Shown here: positions 1-9,975 of the stretch, in pieces
Position numbering within the stretch: position 1 is the first letter of the stretch
Layout of the letters: every line of letters begins with the position of its first letter
Assembly (NCBI GenBank): GCA_026417375.1
Contig: JAOADJ010000049.1
Span: forward strand, 1-63,740
Source: Melioribacteraceae bacterium
GTDB taxonomy: Bacteria > Bacteroidota > Ignavibacteria > Ignavibacteriales > Melioribacteraceae
Reading direction: 5' to 3'
DNA length: 63,740 bases
Notes under the pieces: generated by a model
Told to the model about the DNA's origin: nothing
Databases searched by the model: none
What the model saw: only the letters and a program-made list of their open reading frames with translations
Made by a program: the position numbers and the translations under genes

Positions 1-537
1 ATTTCACTTGACTAAAGTCAAGTGCTAAATAGTTTTAATATAAATTGCAGTTGGATTTATCCAACTAAATATAAAACTAGAAAAAGAAATTTGCTTTAGC
101 CACATTAAGAAAGGAAAAATTTTTTTCACCAGAGGAAGATAAAACACGCTTTGCTCATTCGAAACGACAGCACACATTGTCATGTCGAACGAAGAGAGAC
201 ATCTTTTATAAAATAAAAAGTGTTTGAAGCCGGATGATTGATTAATCATTTTTATTTCACTCGACTGAAGTACCTGTGTTAAAATTCTTTTTCTGTCATC
301 CAGAGCTCGTCGAAGGATGACAATGTTGTGTTTTTTTTGTTGATTTTGCCATTCTTCGACAGGCTCAGAATAACAAAATCCTTTAATACATTAGTTTTTA
401 CACAATCTCAGAAATCAAGTGCTGAAGAATTTTTATTTATAATTATTATTTGTGAGAGATATAACAACTTTCATAAAAATATTTTTACTATTGAATAAAT
501 TGGGTTTATATTTGCACTATAACAAAAGAGGATTAAA
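1..537. repeat. Non-coding region with dispersed short inverted repeats
   Basis: No convincing gene was found. A perfect 9-bp inverted repeat lies at 5-24 (CACTTGACT, 2-nt loop, AGTCAAGTG). A related motif, ATTTCACTCGACTGAAGT, occurs near 254-271, and a further related piece (TCAAGTGCTGAAGAATTTT) near 415-433. Between about 292 and 380 a GTCATCC...CGAAGGATGAC unit is followed by CTTCGACAGGCTCAGAATAAC. These resemble the short dispersed 'TTCGACAGGCTCAG' repeats common in Bacteroidota/Chlorobi intergenic regions. Another piece, around 179-210, reads GTCATGTCGAACGAAGAGAG. The function is unknown. Confidence 0.5.
507..514 (+). promoter_or_regulatory. Possible Bacteroidota-type -7 element
   Basis: TATATTTG fits the TAnnTTTG -7 consensus of Bacteroidota housekeeping promoters and sits 24 bases before the ATG at 538. 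No -33 element at the expected spacing is clear, so this is tentative. Confidence 0.3.
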
Positions 538-2400
538 ATGAAATTTCAAAATGTAATTTTTATTTTAATTATTTCAGCAACAATTTCATTAGCACAAATT
601 CAAATTACATTACCAACAATTTCAGGACAACCCGGAACAGAGCAAACTGTTGGTGTTGTGGTTAATGATTTAACCCCCTTCAATGCACGTGGTTATCAGT
701 TAAGATTAAAGTATGATAAAAATATTATTTATTTAATGAATCCAAATGATAACAGTGGTACTTTGTCAACCGGTTATTTAAGTTATACAAATGATGTAAG
801 ACAAGATTCATCAACAATAGTAGTTGTTGCATTAGCTCCAAGTGAAAAATTTACTGGCTCGGGTATTTTATTTAAACTAAAAGTCAAATTATTAAAAGTT
901 GGGTTTACCACAATTTCTATTGATGAGTCATTTAATAATTTCTTTACTGATGGAAACAATAACATTCCATTTAATACAGTTAATGGTCAAGCAACAGTAG
1001 CCACAACAAATTTTCCACCGGTGTTTGATGCTGTATCTGCAAAAACAGTAAATGAAGGACAAGAATTAAAGTTTACAATTAATGCAGTTGATCCTGAAGG
1101 TGCGCCGGTTACTTTTGCTGCTGTTTCAATTCCACAAGGTTCAAGTTTTAATACATCAACAAAAGAATTTAAATGGACACCAACTTATAAACAATCAGGA
1201 ACATACACTGCAACATTTTCAGCGAGTGATGGTAATTCAACTGCTACTTTGAATGTATCAATTACTGTTATTGATGTTAATACACCACCACAAATTAATG
1301 CAATACCTAATAAAGAGATAAATGAAGGTGAACAATTAACATTTGAAGTGATTGCAACCGATAATGAAGGGGATGATTTAACATATTCAGCATCGAATTT
1401 GCCAACAGGAGCAACATTTAATCCAACAACAAGAATTTTTTCATGGACACCAACAGGAAAACAGGCGGGCAATTATTCAGTTACATTTTCAGTTTCAGAT
1501 GGTAAATTAACTTCTTCTGTAAATGTTAATATAAAAGTTAATGATGTAAATGTTGCACCAATTATTCAACCCATTCCGGATAAAACAATTAATACTGGTC
1601 AAACATTAGTTATTGATATTATTGCATCAGATCCAGATGGAGATAATTTAACATATGGTTACGCCGGAACATTACCAGCAGGAGCAACATTTGATCCTAC
1701 TGCAAAAAAATTCACTTGGAAACCAGCATCAAACCAAGCAGGTGATTACCAAATAACTTTTTTTGTTTTTGATGGTCAATTAACTGCAACAACAACTGTA
1801 AAAATAAAAGTTATCAAAGTTAATTCAGCACCAGTATTTACTAAAATAATGCCTGATACAACAATTAAAGTTCATAATGTTCAAGTACTTTTTAAATATC
1901 AGTATAAAGCAACAGATCCGGATGGAGATAATGTAATATTCAAATTAGATAATGGACCCGCGGGAGCAACGATGACAAGTTCCGGACTTTTCCAATGGAT
2001 TCCAAAAGTTACCGATGCAGGTCAATCTTTTTTAGTAATGGTAACAATAACAGATGGTGAATATTCTGATACAAAAATTTCAACATTAACAACCGATAAA
2101 ACAATAGTTGGCATAGAAGAAATTGGTGGAATACCAACAAAATTTTATTTACATCAAAATTATCCGAATCCATTTAATCCAAGTACAACTATTAAATTTG
2201 AAATAGCAAAACAAAGCAATGTTCGTTTAACAGTTTATAATTCGATAGGAAAAGATGTTGCGGAACTTATAAACAAAGAAATGAGTGCCGGAAATTATCA
2301 GGTGAATTTTGATGCAACAAACTTACCAAGTGGAATTTATTATTATAAATTAGAAACAGAAAATTTCACTCAAACAAGAAAAATGTTATTAGTTAAATAA
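538..2400 (+). CDS. Secreted cohesin/Ig-repeat protein with T9SS sorting tail
   Basis: 620 aa. It has a Sec signal peptide (about residues 1-19, ending SLAQ). A cohesin-like beta domain follows at about 20-155 (GQPGTEQTVGVVVND, then YQLRLKYD). Next come four Ig-like 'He_PIG/putative Ig' repeats of about 90 residues (about 157-520), each with the pattern NEGQxLxFxIxAxDPEG...FxWTPTxxQxGxYxxTFxxxDG. The C-terminal 90 residues are a T9SS type A sorting domain (QNYPNPFNPSTTIKFEI...SGIYYYKL). The likely role is an extracellular binding or scaffold protein anchored or released by T9SS; the ligand is unknown. A GAGG ribosome binding site lies 7-10 bases before the ATG. It stands alone, convergent with the next gene. 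Confidence 0.85.
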   Translation: MKFQNVIFILIISATISLAQIQITLPTISGQPGTEQTVGVVVNDLTPFNARGYQLRLKYDKNIIYLMNPNDNSGTLSTGYLSYTNDVRQDSSTIVVVALAPSEKFTGSGILFKLKVKLLKVGFTTISIDESFNNFFTDGNNNIPFNTVNGQATVATTNFPPVFDAVSAKTVNEGQELKFTINAVDPEGAPVTFAAVSIPQGSSFNTSTKEFKWTPTYKQSGTYTATFSASDGNSTATLNVSITVIDVNTPPQINAIPNKEINEGEQLTFEVIATDNEGDDLTYSASNLPTGATFNPTTRIFSWTPTGKQAGNYSVTFSVSDGKLTSSVNVNIKVNDVNVAPIIQPIPDKTINTGQTLVIDIIASDPDGDNLTYGYAGTLPAGATFDPTAKKFTWKPASNQAGDYQITFFVFDGQLTATTTVKIKVIKVNSAPVFTKIMPDTTIKVHNVQVLFKYQYKATDPDGDNVIFKLDNGPAGATMTSSGLFQWIPKVTDAGQSFLVMVTITDGEYSDTKISTLTTDKTIVGIEEIGGIPTKFYLHQNYPNPFNPSTTIKFEIAKQSNVRLTVYNSIGKDVAELINKEMSAGNYQVNFDATNLPSGIYYYKLETENFTQTRKMLLVK

Positions 2401-2408
2401 TCGTTATT

Positions 2409-2442
2409 AAAAAAGTCACCCTGAGGTTATCGATGGGTGACT
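2409..2442 (-). terminator. Rho-independent terminator of the DUF255 gene
   Basis: On the minus strand an 8-bp stem (AGTCACCC at 2414-2421 paired with GGGTGACT at 2435-2442, 13-nt loop) is followed directly by a T6 run. It lies just beyond the stop codon of the minus-strand gene at 2464 and also between two convergent genes. Confidence 0.7.
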
Positions 2443-2463
2443 ACTTCCAAAATTTACATTTCA

Positions 2464-4515
2464 TTACATAAATTCATTAAGAACATCATTCAGATCATTT
2501 GTCGGTAACTGACAATTAAAATTTTTACATAAATAAAAAGTAATTTTTTCATTTAATAAATTATACGATTCAAACTCTGCAGGTTTATTATTAATTGATA
2601 GTGGTATTACATTTAGAAAAGGTATAAATGAATTTGATATTTTGTTAATTGCATCGTTTAAATCTTTATTGTTATCATAAACAATAACTAATTCATTTGA
2701 ATAATTATATTGCATAAATGAAACAAGTAAAAAAGTTAATGCTGATGGAGTTGTTGTAAGATGATGTGAATAAAATTCAAAAGTTTTATCAATTATTTTT
2801 TTGTAGTTATTAATAAATAAAATTGAATTAAGTCTAACTAAATTATAAATCATTACTGAATTCCCGGAAGGAATTGCAGCATCAAAATGATCTTTAGTTT
2901 TAATAATTAAATCATTTGAACTTTTACCCGCAATAAAAAAACCACCATTTGATTCATCATAATAATTTTCAATTGTTACATTAGCCAAATTAATTGCATG
3001 TTCTAAATATATTTTGTTAAAAGTTGATTGATGAAGTTCTATTAATCCCCAAATTAAAAATGAATAATCATCAAGCGTTGCATTGATTTGAGATTTATTA
3101 TTACGATAGCAATGAAGCAACTCATAATTTTTATTTAGCAAATTTTTATTTATAAACTGAAAAATATTTTCAGCATAATTTATTAAATCATTATCTCCAA
3201 AAATTCTACCTGCTATTGAAAATGCAGAAATCAATAAACTATTCCAGTCGGTTAAAATTTTATCATCTTTAAAAGGATGAATTCTGTTTTGCCGAGAGGT
3301 TTTTAATTTGTTAATAATTTCATTATAAATATTTATGAATTGGTTATATGGAATTTCTAACTGTTGGGCTAATTCCTCTAAAGTATATTTTAAATGAAGA
3401 ATATTTTTACCGTTTTTTGTGTGAGTGATTTCATCTAAATAATTTCCATCTTTATCAACATTAAAAATTTTTACAGCTAAATTAAATTCAAATTCATTTA
3501 AAAGATTTTTTATTTCATCATAAGTCCATAAATAATATTTGCCTTCTTCACCTTCGCTATCAGCATCTTCGGCAGAAAAATAAGCATTATCTTTACTCCG
3601 CATGTTATAGTTTAAGTATTCGATAATTTCATAAACTACATTTTTATAAAAAGCATTTTTTGTAATCTGAAATGCTTCAGAATATACAATGATCAACATT
3701 GCTTGGTCATATAACATTTTTTCGAAATGTGGAACAAGCCATTTTCTATCTGTAGAATATCTATGAAAACCAAAACCAATTTGATCATAAATTCCCCCCA
3801 ATCTCATATTTTTCAATGTTTCTAAAACAATATTTAATGCGGATGAATCATTTTTAATTTTAAAGTATCTTAATAAAAAAAGAAGATTATGTGGAGAAGG
3901 AAATTTTGGCGCTTTACCAAATCCGGCAAATTCTTTGTCATAATTTGAATTGAGAGAATCAAAAGCAATATCAATTATATTTTCAGGAATATCATTTTTA
4001 TTGATTTTAGAAAAGTAGTTTTGAAGTAATGAAGTTATTTCATCAGAACTATAATTTATTTGGTCATATTTCGTTTTCCATGCATTTGAAATTTGTAACA
4101 GAAGTTCTTTAAACCCAATTTTTCCATAACGATTTTCTTTAGGAAAATAAGTGCCTGCAAAAAAAGGTTTTTTATTTGGCATCATAAAAATTGAAAGAGG
4201 CCAACCACCACGTCCGGTCATTAATTGGCAAGTAGTCATATATATTGAATCAATATCTGGTCTTTCTTCTCTATCTACTTTAATTGAAATAAAATTCTCA
4301 TTTAGAATTTTTGCAACCTCAAAATCTTCAAAAGATTCCTTTTCCATTACATGACACCAATGGCAAGTTGAATAACCAATTGATAAAAAAATAGGTTTGT
4401 TCTCTTTGGTTGCTTTTTCAAAAGCCTCTTCTTTCCATGCATACCAATTAACAGGATTATATGCATGTTGGAGAAGGTAAGGAGATATTTCGTTTATTAA
4501 TTGGTTCGGTTTCAT
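2464..4515 (-). CDS. DUF255 thioredoxin-domain protein (YyaL/SPATA20 family)
   Basis: 683 aa, about the usual length of the family. The N-terminal 170 residues are a thioredoxin-like DUF255 domain with the signature [10 protein letters not shown] (C51, C54) and the conserved [10 protein letters not shown] stretch. The rest is an (alpha/alpha)6-barrel-like region similar to N-acylglucosamine 2-epimerase/cellulase folds, with family motifs such as [31 protein letters not shown] and [16 protein letters not shown]. No signal peptide is seen, so a cytoplasmic location is likely. The biochemical function of the family is not established; a redox role is inferred from the CxxC. It is the last gene of a minus-strand group (6528 down to 2464) and ends at a clear terminator. 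Confidence 0.9.
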   Translation of the reverse strand: MKPNQLINEISPYLLQHAYNPVNWYAWKEEAFEKATKENKPIFLSIGYSTCHWCHVMEKESFEDFEVAKILNENFISIKVDREERPDIDSIYMTTCQLMTGRGGWPLSIFMMPNKKPFFAGTYFPKENRYGKIGFKELLLQISNAWKTKYDQINYSSDEITSLLQNYFSKINKNDIPENIIDIAFDSLNSNYDKEFAGFGKAPKFPSPHNLLFLLRYFKIKNDSSALNIVLETLKNMRLGGIYDQIGFGFHRYSTDRKWLVPHFEKMLYDQAMLIIVYSEAFQITKNAFYKNVVYEIIEYLNYNMRSKDNAYFSAEDADSEGEEGKYYLWTYDEIKNLLNEFEFNLAVKIFNVDKDGNYLDEITHTKNGKNILHLKYTLEELAQQLEIPYNQFINIYNEIINKLKTSRQNRIHPFKDDKILTDWNSLLISAFSIAGRIFGDNDLINYAENIFQFINKNLLNKNYELLHCYRNNKSQINATLDDYSFLIWGLIELHQSTFNKIYLEHAINLANVTIENYYDESNGGFFIAGKSSNDLIIKTKDHFDAAIPSGNSVMIYNLVRLNSILFINNYKKIIDKTFEFYSHHLTTTPSALTFLLVSFMQYNYSNELVIVYDNNKDLNDAINKISNSFIPFLNVIPLSINNKPAEFESYNLLNEKITFYLCKNFNCQLPTNDLNDVLNEFM

Positions 4516-4545
4516 TTTTTAATTATAAAACGAATATTAAAGAAA

Positions 4546-5313
4546 TTAAGTTCTATTAATTTTTTGTGCAGTCATTCCCCAGAATGTAATTTCAGTTCGG
4601 AATGATTTTTCAGGATTTAACTTTATTTGTTTCCGGATTATTATTAATCCTTTTTGATACACTTCGTTTGTAAGAAATGCTAATTGTGATGATTGTTCTT
4701 TATTTAAAAATGGATCAGAAAAAACTTCTTCACCATAAAATAATCGGGATATATGTTCTACATTATCTATTGATAATATTTTATAATTATTTTCTTTAAG
4801 TAAATTTATTATTACTTCTTTCTGTAAAAAACGTTTTTCATCTTTTTCTTTTACTCCATCAAAATAATTATAAAAATAAAATTCATTATTAGAAGAATGT
4901 ATATCAATAAAAACTAATAACAGAATTCCATTGTTTTTTAGTAATTGAAATGAATCATAGAAAAATTTATTTGTATTTGAAAAAAAATGAAGTGCATTTA
5001 CGCAAAAAATAAAATCAAAAGAATTAGTCTTTAAAGGAATAATTTCGGCATTACCATTTATTAAATGTGAACTTTTTAATTTTTTCAAAGCTACATTCAA
5101 CATTGATCGAGAAAGGTCGAGCCCTACTGTTAGTTTAGAATTATGTTCTAACTTACTTAACCAATAACATGTACCACATCCAATTTCTAAAATATTTTTG
5201 GGATTAAATTTATTTATAGCATTTTGAATAAAAATATTTATTTCCTCAAGATTATTAGAAGCATATCTTAAATCATAAACATCAGAAATATTTTTATAAT
5301 TATCTTTAGTCAT
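4546..5313 (-). CDS. Class I SAM-dependent methyltransferase
   Basis: 255 aa from the ATG at 5313; an upstream TTG at 5340 is in frame but lies inside a hairpin, so the ATG is preferred. Motif I (ILEIGCGTC, residues 41-49) and the acidic residue ending strand beta-2 (VGLDLS, D66) mark a Rossmann methyltransferase fold. A motif-IV region, IIPLKTNSFDFIFCVNALHFF, follows near 95-115, as in the UbiE/Methyltransf_11 group. The substrate cannot be deduced. It is 30 bases upstream of the DUF255 gene on the same strand and may be cotranscribed with it. No good ribosome binding site is visible. Confidence 0.8.
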   Translation of the reverse strand: MTKDNYKNISDVYDLRYASNNLEEINIFIQNAINKFNPKNILEIGCGTCYWLSKLEHNSKLTVGLDLSRSMLNVALKKLKSSHLINGNAEIIPLKTNSFDFIFCVNALHFFSNTNKFFYDSFQLLKNNGILLLVFIDIHSSNNEFYFYNYFDGVKEKDEKRFLQKEVIINLLKENNYKILSIDNVEHISRLFYGEEVFSDPFLNKEQSSQLAFLTNEVYQKGLIIIRKQIKLNPEKSFRTEITFWGMTAQKINRT

Positions 5314-5319
5314 AAATAA

Positions 5320-5349
5320 CAAAAGAGGTTGATTATTCAACCTCTTTTG
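5320..5349 (-). terminator. Perfect 13-bp hairpin, probable terminator
   Basis: CAAAAGAGGTTGA at 5320-5332 pairs perfectly with TCAACCTCTTTTG at 5337-5349 around a TTAT loop. Read on the minus strand the stem ends CTCTTTTG followed by TTATTT, so it probably terminates the BNR-repeat gene upstream. It lies just before the methyltransferase start and could also act on that transcript. Confidence 0.6.
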
Positions 5350-5424
5350 GCAAGTAGTGGGAAAATCCCAATATTGTTAATAAATAAGCCATTCGGCATC
5401 ATTAATTTATTTAATATGGAATCT

Positions 5425-6528
5425 TTATTCAACTTTTATTTTAAGTTTTGCAATCAATCCTTTATCGCCAACAAGAAAAGTTGCTCCATCATTTTTTGAA
5501 ACAGAAATTGAATTAAAACTTTTTGAGTCAATATTACTCCACGATTTACCATCATCTTTTGAAAAATCTGTTCCACTATTTCCTGTTGCTAAATAAATTT
5601 TATAAAAATCATTCCAAACCACACATGATTTATAACCAAATGGATTTTTGTCAATCTTCTGCCAGGTCAAACCACCATCATCAGTAATAGAACAATTGTT
5701 TAATGAATTATTAATTTCTTTATAATCACCACCAATAGCTACACCATTTAAATCATCTTTAAATGCAATAGAAAAAATTCCACTTGATGAATTTCCGAAT
5801 TTCATAGGAGTATCTGCAATTCTCCAATTGTTTCCTCCATCTTCGGAAAAATAAATTCTTGCTTTATCCAAACCACCAGTACCGAACCAAACTAATTCTT
5901 TACCTTTTACAGTAATTGAAGTTCCACTTGCAGCAAACCCACCTTCATTTTTATATGCTTGAGGTATATTCAAATTGGTTATTTCCTTCCAGGTTTCACC
6001 TGCATCTTTAGTTGTAACTAAATAAAACTTCCCATCAATTGGGTCACTAAAAGCAATTCCATTTTTATCATCCCAAAACGCAAAACCATTAAAAAATATT
6101 TTAGGATCTCTGTTCATATATTTTCTTTTCCATGTTTTGCCACCATCACTTGTTCTGAAAAAAAATGCAGGTGCATCAATACTCATAACAATAGCGTTGT
6201 TTTTATCAAAAGCTTCAATATCACGAAAATCTAAAGTTTCAAATCCTTTTACTTTAAATTCTTGCCATGTTTTTCCGCCATCTGTAGTTCTTATAATTAA
6301 TCCATTAGATCCACTTGCCCAAAGAGTTAATGAATCAATTACTGATAACCCTCTTAAGTTAGAATTAATTTTTTTTGAAAAAATTTCAATTGAAAAATTG
6401 TATTCTTTTTCTTTTTCAACTAATACCGGTTTTTCAATTTTAATTTCTTCTTTTTCTTTAACTATTTCTTTTTGTGTTGAACAAGAATAAATAAAAATAA
6501 TAATTAATAAAGTGAGTAATTTTTTCAT
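5425..6528 (-). CDS. BNR/Ycf48-like beta-propeller lipoprotein
   Basis: 367 aa. The N-terminus MKKLLTLLIIIFIYSC is a lipoprotein signal with the lipidated cysteine at about residue 16, followed by a charged linker rich in Lys and Glu. The remainder contains at least four sialidase-type BNR/Asp-box motifs (TTDGGKTWQ, TSDGGKTWK, TKDAGETWK, SEDGGNNWR, TDDGGLTWQ). These characterise seven-bladed propellers of the Ycf48/'photosystem II stability factor-like' family. That name is historical: nothing here suggests photosynthesis, and sialidase catalytic residues are not evident. It is probably an exported binding or sensing lipoprotein. A terminator-like hairpin follows the gene at 5320-5349. Confidence 0.8.
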   Translation of the reverse strand: MKKLLTLLIIIFIYSCSTQKEIVKEKEEIKIEKPVLVEKEKEYNFSIEIFSKKINSNLRGLSVIDSLTLWASGSNGLIIRTTDGGKTWQEFKVKGFETLDFRDIEAFDKNNAIVMSIDAPAFFFRTSDGGKTWKRKYMNRDPKIFFNGFAFWDDKNGIAFSDPIDGKFYLVTTKDAGETWKEITNLNIPQAYKNEGGFAASGTSITVKGKELVWFGTGGLDKARIYFSEDGGNNWRIADTPMKFGNSSSGIFSIAFKDDLNGVAIGGDYKEINNSLNNCSITDDGGLTWQKIDKNPFGYKSCVVWNDFYKIYLATGNSGTDFSKDDGKSWSNIDSKSFNSISVSKNDGATFLVGDKGLIAKLKIKVE

Positions 6529-6618
6529 TAAAACCTTTTAATTTATTTGTAAATATATTAATCATTTCATTATTATAAGAAATAAAAAAATGATTGAATG
6601 AATTGAGGAAATAATAAA

Positions 6619-7935
6619 ATGAAAAAAATAATTATTGTATTCTTAACAATATTTATTACACAAGGATGTTCAACATTCTTTTTACGGGAAGAACAATTTA
6701 TTAGAGTAAAAGAAAGTCAATTAATTCAAAATGAAAAGCCATATTATTTTGTTGGAACTAATTTGTGGTATGGTGCTTATCTTGGAGCGTCATCATCAGT
6801 TGGTGATAGAGAAAGATTAATAAAAGAATTGGATTATTTGAAAGAGTTAGGAATAACAAATTTAAGAATATTAGGGGCTTCTGAATCTTCTTATTTAAAT
6901 AATGTTCTTGAACCAACTTTTCAACCAAGTCCTAATAATTATAACAAAGATTTATTAAGTGGATTAGATTTTTTATTAAATGAAATGAATAAAAGAAAAA
7001 TGAAAGCTGTTATTATTTTAAATAATTATTGGGAATGGTCAGGCGGATTTGTAGCATATAACAATTGGACAAATTATGGTGAAGTAGTAAACCCAGAAAC
7101 TCATCCCGATGGATGGAAAGCATTTATGAATTATTCGGCATCATTTTATAAAAATGAAAAGGGAAATGAAATTTTTAAAAATTATATTAAAATGTTATTA
7201 ACAAGAAAAAATACTTTTAATGGTAAACATTATTTTGAAGATCCAACTATAATGGCATGGCAATTAGCTAATGAACCAAGACCAGGGTATTCATTAGAAA
7301 GTATAAATAATCAACAGAATTATATAAGTTGGATTGATGAAACTGCCAAATTCATAAAATCAATAGATCAGAATCATCTTGTTTCAACTGGAAGTGAAGG
7401 TATAATTGGCAGTTTACAAATTGATTCAATTTACATAAAAGCTCATCAAAGTAATTATATTGATTATTTAACATTTCACATATGGCCAAAAAATTGGGAT
7501 TGGTTTAATCCAAAAAATGTTGATGAAACTTTTACAATTACAAAAACAAATACATTAAATTATCTAAATGCTCATCTTGAAATTGCAAGGAAATTAAACA
7601 AACCAATTGTATTAGAAGAATTTGGATTAACACGTGATAATGAAAGTTATGATAGTAATTCTTCCACAGTTATAAGAGATGAATATTATAAATTAATTTT
7701 TGAACTGGTAGAAGACAGCATTAAAAATAAATCTCCAATTTATGGAACAAACTTTTGGGTTTGGGCTGGCGAAGGAAGAAATAAAAATCGTAAATGGAAA
7801 AGTGGAGATTCATTTATCGGGGATCCGCCACATGAACCACAAGGTTTATATTCTGTTTTTAATACTGATTTAAATACAATTATTTTATTAAAAAAACATG
7901 TAAAGAAAATAAATGAGTTTAATTATTTAGACTGA
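6619..7935 (+). CDS. GH5 family glycoside hydrolase lipoprotein, mannanase-like
   Basis: 438 aa. A lipoprotein signal ([18 protein letters not shown]17) is followed directly by a catalytic TIM barrel. Barrel motifs include [28 protein letters not shown] and [12 protein letters not shown]. The acid/base glutamate is E219 in LANEPRP and the nucleophile E334 in LEEFG. The layout resembles GH5 endo-1,4-beta-mannosidases (subfamily 7), expected to cut beta-mannans outside the cytoplasm. Substrate assignment is by resemblance only. The 3' end overlaps the convergent DedA gene by 13 bases. A GAGGA ribosome binding site lies upstream of the ATG. Confidence 0.82.
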   Translation: MKKIIIVFLTIFITQGCSTFFLREEQFIRVKESQLIQNEKPYYFVGTNLWYGAYLGASSSVGDRERLIKELDYLKELGITNLRILGASESSYLNNVLEPTFQPSPNNYNKDLLSGLDFLLNEMNKRKMKAVIILNNYWEWSGGFVAYNNWTNYGEVVNPETHPDGWKAFMNYSASFYKNEKGNEIFKNYIKMLLTRKNTFNGKHYFEDPTIMAWQLANEPRPGYSLESINNQQNYISWIDETAKFIKSIDQNHLVSTGSEGIIGSLQIDSIYIKAHQSNYIDYLTFHIWPKNWDWFNPKNVDETFTITKTNTLNYLNAHLEIARKLNKPIVLEEFGLTRDNESYDSNSSTVIRDEYYKLIFELVEDSIKNKSPIYGTNFWVWAGEGRNKNRKWKSGDSFIGDPPHEPQGLYSVFNTDLNTIILLKKHVKKINEFNYLD

Positions 7936-8567
7936 CTATTTTTTCTATGTTTAAAATATTCAACAACACCGGGCAATACAGAAATAATAATTATAGCTAA
8001 AACAATGAATGAAAAATTATTTTTTACAAAATCTAAATTTCCAAAAAAGTAGCCCGAATAAATAAAAATTGAAGTCCAAAGTAATCCACCAATAATATTA
8101 TATTGAATAAATTTTGAATATGTCATACTTCCAACACCAGCAACGAAAGGAGCAAAAGTTCTGACAATAGGAACAAAGCGTGCTATTATAATAGTTTTAC
8201 CACCATATTTTTCATAAAACTCATGTGTTTTATCGAGATATTCTTTTTTCAGAAATCTTAATTTTAAATTAAAAACTTTCATTCCAAAATAGTGACCAAT
8301 CCAATAATTAATAGTATCGCCTAAGATTGCTGCAATAGTTAAAATCAAAAATAATAAGTGAACGTCAAATGAACCTTTAGCAGCGAAAGCCCCGGCTGCA
8401 AATAGCAGAGAATCACCGGGTAAGAAAGGTGTAAATACTAAACCAGTTTCAGCAAATATTACAAGAAATAAAATTACATATGTTAATGTTCCGTATTGAT
8501 TAATAATTTCGGCAATATGTTTATCTAAATGAATAAACAAGTCGAACAAATAGTAAATTATGTCCAT
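7923..8567 (-). CDS. DedA family (VTT domain) integral membrane protein
   Basis: 214 aa, typical for the family. It contains the DedA/SNARE-associated signatures [36 protein letters not shown] and [20 protein letters not shown], plus four to five hydrophobic segments. Two of these are re-entrant-like in family members. DedA proteins are linked to membrane homeostasis, and some members flip undecaprenyl phosphate or phospholipids; which applies here is unknown. The gene overlaps the GH5 stop by 13 bases tail to tail and diverges from the regulator gene at 8680. Confidence 0.9.
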   Translation of the reverse strand: MDIIYYLFDLFIHLDKHIAEIINQYGTLTYVILFLVIFAETGLVFTPFLPGDSLLFAAGAFAAKGSFDVHLLFLILTIAAILGDTINYWIGHYFGMKVFNLKLRFLKKEYLDKTHEFYEKYGGKTIIIARFVPIVRTFAPFVAGVGSMTYSKFIQYNIIGGLLWTSIFIYSGYFFGNLDFVKNNFSFIVLAIIIISVLPGVVEYFKHRKNSQSK

Positions 8568-8619
8568 TTATACCTTCAATAAAGTTGGAAAAAATATAAG
8601 GCAAACTTAAAAAAAAGTA

Positions 8620-8648
8620 TTGACAATTAATTAATCAGTTTGTAAGTT
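8620..8648 (+). promoter_or_regulatory. Sigma-70-like promoter of the GbsR/MarR regulator gene
   Basis: TTGACA at 8620-8625 and TAAGTT at 8643-8648 are separated by 17 bases, upstream of the ATG at 8680. The -35 is a perfect consensus and the -10 is weak. Confidence 0.4.
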
Positions 8649-8661
8649 TCAATCGTTTCAA
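8646..8661 (+). promoter_or_regulatory. Candidate operator: two GTTTCAA boxes
   Basis: GTTTCAA occurs at 8646-8652 and again at 8655-8661, one 9-bp step apart, overlapping the putative -10 of the regulator gene. The inverted form TTGAAAC recurs at 9193-9199, just before the first enzyme gene of the locus. This placement would suit autoregulation plus control of the downstream genes. The assignment is inference from repetition alone. Confidence 0.3.
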
Positions 8662-8679
8662 AAAATTCAAATATTAAAA

Positions 8680-9165
8680 ATGAAACAAAACGAAAAAATC
8701 AAAAACGAAATAATTAAAAATTTTGGAGTTGCCTATAAAGCTTTTGGGTTAAGTAAATTAATGGGGCATATAGTTGCATTATTAATTTACTCTCAAGAAC
8801 CAATCTCATTAGAAGAAATTGCAAAAAGTCTTCATAGAAGCAAAGGACCTGTAAGTCAAATATTAAGAAGATTGAGAGATAAAGGATTGATAAGAAGAGT
8901 TTGGCAACCAACAAGTCGTAAAGATTTTTATGAAATTCAACCAGAAATTTTTGAAATAGCTTACAGAAATAATTTAGAATTAATCAGAAGTAATACAAGA
9001 TTAGCAAGACAATTCAAATCTATTATTCCAAAAGATAAAAATGATAATTACGAAGTTTTAAAACTTAGAATCAATGAAATGGAAAAATTTTATGAATTGA
9101 TGGAAAGCTATCATGAAGAATTTTTAAAAGCATGGTCAAAAGAAAGAGCTAAAGTTTACAAATAA
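8680..9165 (+). CDS. GbsR/MarR-type winged-helix transcriptional regulator
   Basis: 161 aa. A winged helix-turn-helix occupies about residues 20-90. The sequence SLEEIAKSLHRSKGPVSQILRRLRDKGLIRRV is the recognition-helix region typical of the GbsR branch of MarR regulators, and GLSKLMGHIVALLIYSQEPISLEEIA matches that branch. The C-terminal half is helical and probably forms the dimer interface. It is the first gene of a same-strand block running to 17145, with 54 bases to the SDR gene, so local control of those genes is the simplest reading. The effector is unknown; GbsR itself senses choline, but nothing here indicates choline. Confidence 0.82.
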   Translation: MKQNEKIKNEIIKNFGVAYKAFGLSKLMGHIVALLIYSQEPISLEEIAKSLHRSKGPVSQILRRLRDKGLIRRVWQPTSRKDFYEIQPEIFEIAYRNNLELIRSNTRLARQFKSIIPKDKNDNYEVLKLRINEMEKFYELMESYHEEFLKAWSKERAKVYK

Positions 9166-9192
9166 AATTTTTATGATTAGCGTTTTAAATTT

Positions 9193-9199
9193 TTGAAAC
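9193..9199 (+). promoter_or_regulatory. Inverted GTTTCAA-type box before the SDR gene
   Basis: TTGAAAC here is the reverse complement of the two GTTTCAA boxes before the regulator gene and lies 21 bases ahead of the ATG at 9220. The extended match is AATTTTTGAAAC against GTTTCAAAAAATT read from the other strand. Confidence 0.25.
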
Positions 9200-9219
9200 A
9201 ATAAAAACATGGAGATAAA

Positions 9220-9963
9220 ATGAATAGACTTGAAAATAAGATTGCAGTTATTACTGGTGGAGCGCAAGGAATTGGAAAAGCAACTTCTGAAAAATTTTTA
9301 AATGAAGGAGCAAAAGTTATTATTTGGGATTTAGATGACATCAAAGCTAATGAATTTGTTAATGAAAAATTAAATCAGGGATTTGTTGTTGAATTTATGA
9401 AAGTAAATGTTGCGAATTTTCAGGAAGTTGAAAACGCAACTAAAAATGTGATTGAAAAATATGGCAAAATTGATATCCTTATTAATAATGCTGGAATACT
9501 TAGAGATGCAACTTTATTAAAAATGACACCAGAACAATGGCAACAAGTTATAGATGTTAACTTAACCGGTGTATTTAATTGTACAAAAGCAATTTCTCCT
9601 TATATGGTTGAAAAACAATTTGGTAAAATTATTAATGCAACCTCTGTAGTGGGTTTATATGGAAATTTTGGTCAAACAAATTATGTGGCTACAAAAGCTG
9701 GTGTAATTGGAATGACAAAAGTATGGGCTCGCGAATTAGGAAGAAAAGGCATTAATGTTAATGCCGTTGCCCCAGGTTTTATTGCTACTGAAATGGTTGC
9801 AAGTATGCCGGAAAAAGTTTTAACAATGATGAAAGAAAAAACACCACTTGGAAGATTAGGAACACCGGAAGATATTGCAAACACATATTGTTTTCTGGCA
9901 AGCGATGAAGCTTCTTTCATTAATGGAGCTGTAATTAGTGTAGATGGCGGAGTTATTTCATAA
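9220..9963 (+). CDS. fabG: FabG-like 3-oxoacyl reductase (classical SDR)
   Basis: 247 aa, the usual size of FabG/PhaB enzymes. The cofactor motif TGGAQGIG spans residues 12-19, the structural NNAG is at 89-92, and the catalytic residues are S142, Y155 and K159 (YVATK). The C-terminus (PEDIANTYCFLASDEASFINGAVISVDGG) is canonical. It should reduce a 3-oxoacyl-ACP or -CoA with NADPH. It sits between the regulator and a KAS III-like gene and is separate from any visible core fatty-acid-synthesis cluster. It is probably a pathway-specific paralogue, so the symbol denotes the family. A GGAG site precedes the ATG. Confidence 0.85.
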   Translation: MNRLENKIAVITGGAQGIGKATSEKFLNEGAKVIIWDLDDIKANEFVNEKLNQGFVVEFMKVNVANFQEVENATKNVIEKYGKIDILINNAGILRDATLLKMTPEQWQQVIDVNLTGVFNCTKAISPYMVEKQFGKIINATSVVGLYGNFGQTNYVATKAGVIGMTKVWARELGRKGINVNAVAPGFIATEMVASMPEKVLTMMKEKTPLGRLGTPEDIANTYCFLASDEASFINGAVISVDGGVIS

Positions 9964-9975
9964 AACGAGATTAAA

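Noticed and set aside
25-249. Possible 74-codon minus-strand gene at the left edge
   Set aside because: Its translated middle part comes from the dispersed intergenic repeats, there is no convincing ribosome binding site, and no family is recognisable.
5425-6528. Photosystem II assembly factor Ycf48
   Set aside because: Only the BNR propeller repeats match; the organism type and lipoprotein signal do not support a photosynthetic role.
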